In this document: one piece after another, positions 19,923 through 25,710 of the stretch
Layout: every line of letters begins with the position of its first letter
How positions within the stretch are numbered: position 1 is the stretch's first letter
Assembly (NCBI GenBank): GCA_964472545.1
Contig: CAYYNP010000128.1
Location: forward strand, 1 to 25,710
From: CAYYNP01 sp964472545
GTDB lineage: Bacteria; Planctomycetota; Planctomycetia; Pirellulales; Thermoguttaceae
Length of the DNA: 25,710 nt
Reading direction: 5' to 3'
Notes under the pieces: model-generated
What the model was told of the DNA's origin: nothing
What the model saw: only the letters and a program-made list of their open reading frames with translations
Databases searched by the model: none
Made by a program: the position numbers and the translations under genes

Positions 19923-21209
19923 ATGACGTCACGAAACCGAATCTCTCGGCGCCGTTTCTTACAAGCAGCGTCGGCCGCCGCCACGGTGCAGATCGTGCCG
20001 AAGTCCGTCCTCGGCGGCCCGAGCCAAACCACGCCGAACGACGCGATCACCAGTGCCAACATCGGCATGGGCGGGCCGGCGCAGAACATCAAATGCGACC
20101 GGCTGCTGGCGATCTGCGACGTTCGCAAGGACAAACTCCGCGGCGGGATGCCGGGCGGCAAGAACAAGGACGGAGTGGACTGTTATCTCGATTTCCGCCA
20201 CGTGTTGGACCGCAAGGATATCGACGCAGTGGCTATCGGCTCGACGGAAACCTGGCACGCCGTGCAGATCGTCGAGGCGATGAAGGCCGGCAAGGACGTC
20301 TACGGCGAGAAGCCGATGAGCATGACGATCCGCGAGGCGGCCGCCATCCGCGACACGGCCAAGCGCTACGACTGCGTCTTCCAGCACGGCACGCAGCGGA
20401 CCTCGTCGGCGGTCTGCCAATACGCCCGGCACCTGGTCGCCGAGGGGAAGATCGGCAAGGTGGTCGCCGCCGGCGTAGGCGACTGCAACCACGGCACGCT
20501 GGCGATCCCCGGGCCGTGTCCGTTGCCGGCCGAGCCGATCTCGCCGAACATGCTCGACTGGGACCTGTGGGTCGGCCCGTCGCCCTGGCGGCCGTTTCAC
20601 AGCTTTGCGATGGGCGGGGTGCTTTCGTGGTGTATCTACCACGACTTCGGCCGCAGTTGGGTCAACGGCGGGGCGGTGCATCCCAACGACGCCGTGCGAT
20701 ATATCATGGGGTATGAACAGGAAGGACCGGTCGAGATCTATCCGGCCGACGGCCAGCAGTACACGAGCGTTACCACGTGGAAATACGCCGACGGGACGTA
20801 TCTCCAGGTCGGCTTCGACGCGCTGCCCATTCCCGAGGAAGTGCGAAAGCAACTCGGCGGCGGCTACGGGGGACCGTTTGTGATCATCGGAACCGAGGGC
20901 AAGCTGGTACTCGACGTGGGGCGCATGATCTGGACCGATCCGCCGGAACTGGCCCATATGGCCGCCAATTTCCAACCGCCACACCAAGGCGGGCATCACG
21001 GCGAGTGGCACGCGTGCATCCGCACCCGTAAGCGGCCCATCTGCAACGAAGACGCGGCGTACCAGACGGAGTTCCTCTGCCACAGTTCGGAGATCGCGCA
21101 GACGCTTCGGCGTCCGCTGAAGTGGGACCCGGCGAAGGAGGAGTTCATTGGCGACGACGAGGCCAACCGGCTGACGCACAGGACCTACCGCGGTCCGTGG
21201 CGGCTGTAG
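19923..21209 (+). CDS. Tat-exported Gfo/Idh/MocA-family oxidoreductase
   Basis: This 428-residue predicted NAD(P)-dependent sugar or sugar-acid dehydrogenase has a twin-arginine signal, SRRRFLQAASAAA (residues 8-20), that exports it folded to the periplasm. The nucleotide-binding strand and glycine loop ANIGMGGP (45-52) are followed unusually soon by RLLAICDV (60-67). In the family a helix of roughly ten more residues normally separates the two. The catalytic-domain motif GEKPMSM (128-134) is intact, and the C-terminal GFO_IDH_MocA domain appears complete to GPWRL. TETWHA stands where TPDHWHA is usual. The substrate is unknown. The stop is 20 bp before the heparinase-like gene, so the two probably form an operon for polysaccharide-derived sugars. 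Confidence 0.9.
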   Translation: MTSRNRISRRRFLQAASAAATVQIVPKSVLGGPSQTTPNDAITSANIGMGGPAQNIKCDRLLAICDVRKDKLRGGMPGGKNKDGVDCYLDFRHVLDRKDIDAVAIGSTETWHAVQIVEAMKAGKDVYGEKPMSMTIREAAAIRDTAKRYDCVFQHGTQRTSSAVCQYARHLVAEGKIGKVVAAGVGDCNHGTLAIPGPCPLPAEPISPNMLDWDLWVGPSPWRPFHSFAMGGVLSWCIYHDFGRSWVNGGAVHPNDAVRYIMGYEQEGPVEIYPADGQQYTSVTTWKYADGTYLQVGFDALPIPEEVRKQLGGGYGGPFVIIGTEGKLVLDVGRMIWTDPPELAHMAANFQPPHQGGHHGEWHACIRTRKRPICNEDAAYQTEFLCHSSEIAQTLRRPLKWDPAKEEFIGDDEANRLTHRTYRGPWRL

Positions 21210-21229
21210 AGGGCAGAAGACTGACGAAC

Positions 21230-23968
21230 ATGAATCGAGACACCGCTCAGCTATCTGTCAGCAGACGCCGCCACGCCTTCTGTTGGCTCGCCGTCACGGT
21301 GATCATCGGCACGGTTGCCAGCGCCACCGAAGCCTCCCAAAGCAACCCGCGCGGCCCCGATCCGGCGACGATGGATGAAGAAGCGCTGGTCGCCATGGTG
21401 CCCACGCAAGGCCCCGATACGACGTGTGCGTGTCCCAAGTGTTCCAAGTACACCAAGTGGTCGTGGAACGCCGCCAGGCCGAGCCAGATCGCGTGCGCTG
21501 CGTGCAACACGGTCTATCCCAACGACGACTATCCGGCCGACCGCACGCAGCTCTTCCTGAACTTCATCGGCGAGGAAGTGCCGATGAAGTACCACCAGGG
21601 CAAGCCGCCCACGGGCGGACTCGCCCGGCCGCAACCGGAGCGCTACTTCCTCTCGTCGCCGGTCGACAACGCCAAGTACCAGTGGTGCAAGCGGGCGGTC
21701 ACGACGCTGGCCGCCAAGTACACGTCGACCGGCAACGACGGCTACGCACGCCGCGCGGCGCTGCTGTTGGACAAGTTCGCGCAGAACTACCCGCACTACC
21801 TGCTGCACCGCGGACGCGGCCGGGGATACTACGTCTCGACCGGCGGGCCGTGCATGGTCGACGGCAAGCTGGTGGGCGTCGTCGGCAAGGACCTGCCTTA
21901 CGACTGGATCGACTGCCGGCTGGTGAAGTGCTGGATCGGCGAGTTGGATCTGGCGTTCGTACGGGCGTATGCCGCGATTAAGAAGAGCCCCGCGCTGGAT
22001 AAGCTGTCCGTCCAGTTCGGCACCGACGTCCGCCGGCGCATCGGCCGCGACTTCATCCGTGCGATGTGCGATTTCATGCTCCTGGTGCCCTGGGAACATC
22101 AAATGGCAAACAACCTGCCGCCGTTCTCCAAAATCGCCGAGGCCGGCCGCGTCATCGGCGAGCCGGAATACGTCCACGTGGCCTACCGTTACCTAAAAGA
22201 GATCATTTCGACCTACGGACGCGGCCTGGGCCGGGCGGGATACACGTTCGACTTGCACAATCCCGAGGGCAACCAGTGTCACTACGGCATGCGGCGGCTG
22301 TTTGAAACGACTTTCGAGTCGATCGAGGGTTGGTCGGACCCGCCGGGATACAAGGGCAAGCTGGACGGTGTACACCTGGAGAACGTGAGCCTCGAAAGGG
22401 ACTTTCCGCTGGTGGCGGCTTCGCAGTTCGTGCCCGACGTCTACCGCCTGCCCGACGGCCGGCTCAACCCGATCCACGACACCGTCGGCCACGCCGGCCA
22501 AGGTGGCGACTTGGGGCCGCTCGCCGCCAGCCGCAACCGTCTGCTGCCCGGCTTTGGACAGGCCGTGCTCGGCGACGGCGAGGGAGACAAACAGGTCCAG
22601 GTCCAACTGCACTATTCCACCGACAACGCCAATCACTGCCACCGCGATTGCCTCTCGCTGGTCTGGTACGCCCACGGCCGCGAGATGTCGGGCGATATCG
22701 GCTACCAGCGAAACCGGCTGCGCCACTGGGCCTCGTGTACGCTGAGCCACAATACGGTCGTGGTGAACCGCGCGAACCAAAACGGCACGGACGGCTTCGG
22801 CAACCTCTTGCTGTTCGAGCCCAATCTGCCCGGCCTGTCTGTGATCGGTGTCGAGGGGCGCAAGAGCTACGCAGCGTTCGACGTGAAGCGTTACCGCCGC
22901 ACGGTGATCCTCAACACGATGGACATTCGCGCGCCGTATTTCGTCGACGTTTTCGAGGTCGAAGGTGGCCACAGCCACGACTACGCCATGCACGGATCGG
23001 TCCTCGGCGACATGGCGGCGAGTTCGTCGCTGACGATGACGCCGTCGGCCGACGAACGGATCCTGCTCGAGCCCGGCCAGGCGTGGAAGGCGCCCGAAGG
23101 CATGGGATCGTTCGACGAGTACGGCCTGTTCATCAAGGGCCAAAGCGCCCGGGCGACGCAGGATTTCTGGATCGATCTCACGTACCCGGGAATGCCCGGC
23201 GTGGGAACGCGAATCCACATGCTGCGCGAGGAGGCGACCGAGATCGTGCTGGCCCAAACGCCGGCGCTGCGCAAGGCGGGGCACTACAAGGAAGATCGCG
23301 TCTACGATTGGTGGATGCCCCATCTGGTCGCACGCCGCAAAGGTGCCGAGGGGCTCAACAGCATGTTCGTGGCCGTCTACGACATGTACCGCGGCGGGCC
23401 GAAAACTCGATCGGTCAAGCGCCTCGATGCGGGCGCCGACGCCGTGGCACTCGAGATCGACATGGGCGGCCGGACCGACGTCGTGCTGCTTTCGCTCGAA
23501 GGCCCGGCGGCGATTTCCGCCGGCGGCGCGAGCATGACGGGCAAGTTGGGCGTCGTTTCACGTACAGGCGACAAGGCCGCGGCGCGGCTCGTCGGCGGCA
23601 CGACTCTACAGAGCGGAAGCCTGTCGCTGCAGACCAAGACGGCCGCCCACACCGGCAAGATCGTCGCCGCCACGCGGAAGTACGACGGCGCCGACGACGA
23701 CACGTTCACCGTCCAGGCCGACTTGCCAACGGGCGGTGCTTTGCACGGCTGCTGGATGATCGTGCAGCATCCCGGCGCCAACCTCACCCACGGCTACGAG
23801 ATCGACCGCGTGGAAACCGCCGGCGACGAAACGATCGTCCACCTGAAAGCCGACCACGGCCTGCGAATCGAGGGCCAAACCACACGCGAGGTCTTCTCGC
23901 AGTGGAAGACGTTCAGCGGTGTGAATACGTTTTCGATCACCACCCACGCCGGCCAGAGCAGCGAGTAG
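21230..23968 (+). CDS. Secreted heparinase II/III-family polysaccharide lyase-like protein
   Basis: This 912-residue exported protein has the two-domain plan of heparinase II/III and alginate-lyase-like enzymes, which cleave acidic polysaccharides by elimination. A signal peptide (RRRHAFCWLAVTVIIGTVASATEA) spans about residues 9-33. A Cys pair (C68-x2-C71) and another (C89-x2-C92) form a probable zinc ribbon before the catalytic part. The (alpha/alpha) helical domain runs to about residue 440 and includes EGNQCHYGMRRLFE. The beta-sandwich with the heparinase signature LHYSTDNANHCHRDCL and later LSHNTVVVN begins near residue 455. The actual substrate cannot be told. The ATG at 21230 was chosen for the signal peptide; no strong Shine-Dalgarno is present. 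It is translated 20 bp after the oxidoreductase gene. Confidence 0.87.
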   Translation: MNRDTAQLSVSRRRHAFCWLAVTVIIGTVASATEASQSNPRGPDPATMDEEALVAMVPTQGPDTTCACPKCSKYTKWSWNAARPSQIACAACNTVYPNDDYPADRTQLFLNFIGEEVPMKYHQGKPPTGGLARPQPERYFLSSPVDNAKYQWCKRAVTTLAAKYTSTGNDGYARRAALLLDKFAQNYPHYLLHRGRGRGYYVSTGGPCMVDGKLVGVVGKDLPYDWIDCRLVKCWIGELDLAFVRAYAAIKKSPALDKLSVQFGTDVRRRIGRDFIRAMCDFMLLVPWEHQMANNLPPFSKIAEAGRVIGEPEYVHVAYRYLKEIISTYGRGLGRAGYTFDLHNPEGNQCHYGMRRLFETTFESIEGWSDPPGYKGKLDGVHLENVSLERDFPLVAASQFVPDVYRLPDGRLNPIHDTVGHAGQGGDLGPLAASRNRLLPGFGQAVLGDGEGDKQVQVQLHYSTDNANHCHRDCLSLVWYAHGREMSGDIGYQRNRLRHWASCTLSHNTVVVNRANQNGTDGFGNLLLFEPNLPGLSVIGVEGRKSYAAFDVKRYRRTVILNTMDIRAPYFVDVFEVEGGHSHDYAMHGSVLGDMAASSSLTMTPSADERILLEPGQAWKAPEGMGSFDEYGLFIKGQSARATQDFWIDLTYPGMPGVGTRIHMLREEATEIVLAQTPALRKAGHYKEDRVYDWWMPHLVARRKGAEGLNSMFVAVYDMYRGGPKTRSVKRLDAGADAVALEIDMGGRTDVVLLSLEGPAAISAGGASMTGKLGVVSRTGDKAAARLVGGTTLQSGSLSLQTKTAAHTGKIVAATRKYDGADDDTFTVQADLPTGGALHGCWMIVQHPGANLTHGYEIDRVETAGDETIVHLKADHGLRIEGQTTREVFSQWKTFSGVNTFSITTHAGQSSE

Positions 23969-23980
23969 CCGCGGACGCCG

Positions 23981-24009
23981 TTGACTCCCCGCCTGCAATC
24001 CCCTAAAAT
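23981..24009 (+). promoter_or_regulatory. Predicted sigma70-type promoter of the vWA gene
   Basis: TTGACT (23981-23986) is followed by a 17-nt spacer and TAAAAT (24004-24009). The start point would be near 24016, giving a leader of about 50 nt before the ATG at 24066. An in-frame ATG at 24018 would then have almost no leader, which supports the downstream start. Confidence 0.65.
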
Positions 24010-24065
24010 GGAGGGTAATGGGCGAGCTGCAAATCCGAGGCATTCGCCCGGATGGAGGCGGAGCG

Positions 24066-25559
24066 ATGTCTGAGACGGACAATTCCGCGGATCTGGCGGT
24101 CGATTCTCGGGCTGAGACGGACAGTTCCGTGCCCCCAAGCGTCGCGCTCCCGCCGCCTGCCGACGTCGAATCCTGCCCGGCGGACGGCGACAATCTGCCG
24201 TCTCCGCCGCCCGCCCGCGGCTTGCCGCCTCCCGTTCCACCGCCGGCTGTTTTGCCGGCAGCGCAGCCGCCCGATCTCGATCCGGCCGAGGCTCTGCCGG
24301 AGTTCAACACAGGCGATGAAACCCGCCCGGCATGGCGGTTGATCCTTCGCGGCACGTCGGCCGTCACGCTGAGCGTGATCGTACACTTGGTCGTGTTGAT
24401 TGCGCTGGCCTGTCTCTATATCGTTTCGGAAGACCCGCCGGAAAAAGACGCGTTGCTGGCGAGCTATACGACCGACGACTCCGACCCGCTCGAGTATCTC
24501 GAAGAATTCGTCATCACGCCGGACGACCTCAAGGCCGACCTGGCGGCGGCCGCAGCGGAATCGGTCGCCGAGGCGAATCCGTTCCTGTTCGACGGCGGTG
24601 CGGCGCCGCTGGCAGAACTCGACGATCCGACCGATCGTTTCGGGCTGGCTGAAGTACAGATGCCCGATTTGGGCAAGGCGCTCAACGGCGACGGCCGAGG
24701 ACTCGGCGACGGCGTTGGGGCCGGCCTGGGCAAAGGGCTCTATAGCGACGCTTTCGAGCAGATCGTCAGCGACGCCGGACGCCACGGACTCGACGTGGTG
24801 ATCGTCTTCGACAGCACCGGCAGCATGGGCGGCGAGATCGAAGCGGTCAAACAGCGGATCCGGCAGATCGGCGGGGCCTTGTTGCGGAAGCTCCCGCAAA
24901 CCCGCATCGGCATCTGCACGTATCGCGACGTGCATGACGAGTACCTGGTCAAGGGGCTGCCGCTGAGCAACAACCTGGTGGCCATCGACGAGTCGTTACG
25001 GGTCATCCATTCCGGCGGCGGAGGCGATCGACCAGAGGCCGTGTTGGCGGGGCTTCGCTGGGCATTGACGAACAACCAATTCCGCCCCAAAGCCCGCAAG
25101 GTGCTCTTGCTCTTCGGCGACGCGCCGCCGCACGCCGAGAACGTGCAGGGCTGCCTGATGCTGGCCGGCCAATTCCACGACAGCCACGGGGGCATCGTCA
25201 GCACGATCAGTTGCCGCACGCCGCTGCCGTTGCCGGAGTTCGTCGAGATCGCCCGGGTCGGCGGCGGCGAAGCCTTCATGCTGGCCGACCACCGGCGGAT
25301 CATGGAGGAGCTTTTGGTGTTGGCATTCGGCGGCAAACATCGCCGAGACGTGATCAAGTTCTTTGGCCTGCGGCCGGCCGGGCCGCAGATGCCGGGGCGT
25401 GCTCCCGGCGTCGGACGGCCACCCGGCTTCCATCGCGGCATGCCTGCCCCGGGCTTCGATCCCTGGCGCGACTTACTCCGCGAAGCCCCCGCACCGCGCC
25501 GGATGACCCCACCCGATGGCTTCGACCCCTGGACCGACCCGCCGCGGGAAAATCCCTAG
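24066..25559 (+). CDS. Membrane-anchored von Willebrand factor A-domain protein
   Basis: The 497-residue protein begins with a Pro/Ala/Asp-rich, disordered cytoplasmic segment (about 1-88). One membrane helix follows (about 95-120, SVIVHLVVLIALACLYIV), then an acidic and Gly-rich linker (LNGDGRGLGDGVGAGLGKG). The vWA domain covers about 245-435. Its metal site begins at Asp249 in DSTGSMGG, a Thr variant of the usual DxSxS, and continues with a conserved-looking GGDRPEAVLAGLRWAL and LLLFGDAPPH. It ends with a Pro-rich tail holding two FDPW repeats. Such proteins usually mediate metal-dependent protein contacts on the outer face of the membrane; the partner is unknown. ATG 24066 was chosen because GGAGG (24054-24058) precedes it by 7 nt and the promoter favours it; an ATG at 24018 is the alternative. 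Confidence 0.85.
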   Translation: MSETDNSADLAVDSRAETDSSVPPSVALPPPADVESCPADGDNLPSPPPARGLPPPVPPPAVLPAAQPPDLDPAEALPEFNTGDETRPAWRLILRGTSAVTLSVIVHLVVLIALACLYIVSEDPPEKDALLASYTTDDSDPLEYLEEFVITPDDLKADLAAAAAESVAEANPFLFDGGAAPLAELDDPTDRFGLAEVQMPDLGKALNGDGRGLGDGVGAGLGKGLYSDAFEQIVSDAGRHGLDVVIVFDSTGSMGGEIEAVKQRIRQIGGALLRKLPQTRIGICTYRDVHDEYLVKGLPLSNNLVAIDESLRVIHSGGGGDRPEAVLAGLRWALTNNQFRPKARKVLLLFGDAPPHAENVQGCLMLAGQFHDSHGGIVSTISCRTPLPLPEFVEIARVGGGEAFMLADHRRIMEELLVLAFGGKHRRDVIKFFGLRPAGPQMPGRAPGVGRPPGFHRGMPAPGFDPWRDLLREAPAPRRMTPPDGFDPWTDPPRENP

Positions 25560-25582
25560 TGCCTTGTGAAATCTGGACTTGC

Positions 25583-25594
25583 GGGTGGCTGGGG
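25583..25594. repeat. Fragment of the 13746-type repeat
   Basis: GGGTGGCTGGGG is identical to the outer part of the right arm (reverse complement) of the element at 13746-13822. Only this 12-bp head is present, suggesting a truncated copy, although a match of this length in GC-rich DNA is weak evidence. Confidence 0.35.
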
Positions 25595-25602
25595 GTAAGC
25601 AT

Positions 25603-25710
25603 TCGCCGAACCCGTCAAGAGCCGTTCGTAGTGACCGCATTCATGCGGTCTTTCACGGAATTCCGCTGCACGGCCCCGATGAATCGGGGCACTACGAACG
25701 GGTTGGGCGA
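25603..25710. repeat. Nested REP/BIME-like element at the right edge
   Basis: The outer inverted repeat is TCGCCGAACCCG (25603-25614) against CGGGTTGGGCGA (25699-25710), 11 of 12 bp. The inner heads CCGTTCGTAGTG (25622-25633) and CACTACGAACGG (25690-25701) are perfect 12-bp reverse complements and contain GTAG. Two adjoining hairpins have different sequences: GACCGCAT-TC-ATGCGGTC (25633-25650) and GCCCCGAT-GA-ATCGGGGC (25673-25690), each an 8-bp perfect stem. The centre contains the palindrome CGGAATTCCG (25656-25665). It lies downstream of the vWA gene and may continue beyond the window. Confidence 0.75.

Overview
The window is GC-rich chromosomal DNA from a bacterium that is most likely a planctomycete (Planctomycetota, Pirellulales-like). 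This rests on protein content rather than a marker gene. There is a 2,420-residue protein with the LEPR-XLL-type N-terminus, several lamin-tail domains, a CotH-like domain and a C-terminal dockerin-like segment. There is also a Tat-exported Gfo/Idh/MocA oxidoreductase next to a heparinase II/III-family protein, and a membrane-anchored von Willebrand A protein. No rRNA, tRNA, CRISPR array, phage or transposase gene was recognised.

Layout. On the minus strand, 166-2739 encodes an HlyD-type adaptor followed by a MacB-type ABC permease; the ATPase is not in view. The region 2740-3226 is a divergent control region with two sigma70-like promoters facing away from each other and a perfect 28-bp palindrome over the predicted exporter start point. 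The giant surface protein fills 3227-10489 (+). A hybrid histidine kinase with its own phosphorelay follows at 10835-13732 (+). On the minus strand lie an alpha/beta hydrolase (13852-14811), a CsgG/LpoB-like lipoprotein with TPR-like repeats (14958-16196) and argG (16362-17576). On the plus strand lie pyruvate kinase (18042-19598), a ribbon-helix-helix protein with no toxin partner (19638-19904), the oxidoreductase (19923-21209), the heparinase-like protein (21230-23968) and the vWA protein (24066-25559).

How the genes relate. The adaptor and permease should form an envelope-spanning exporter. The oxidoreductase and heparinase-like gene are 20 bp apart and form a likely polysaccharide or uronic-acid degradation pair. 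argG and pyruvate kinase are housekeeping genes read divergently from a shared 465-bp spacer. The kinase has no separate response regulator beside it.

The most unusual content lies between and inside genes. Six intergenic elements (2838, 10530, 13746, 17728, 17925 and 25603 onward) share one architecture but not one sequence. Each unit is a short head (GTAG, TTAG or GTGG) followed by a self-complementary hairpin, and five of the six occur as two units in inverted orientation. This is the layout of REP/BIME elements mobilised by IS200-like REP-associated tyrosine transposases (RAYTs). Two of them show compensatory base changes that keep the hairpin paired. In addition, pyruvate kinase carries two tandem in-frame 48-bp copies of a palindromic repeat, adding at least 32 residues to the lid domain, comparable to the protein-coding palindromic elements of Rickettsia. 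Five clear sigma70-like promoters, each with a 17-nt spacer, were found by eye.
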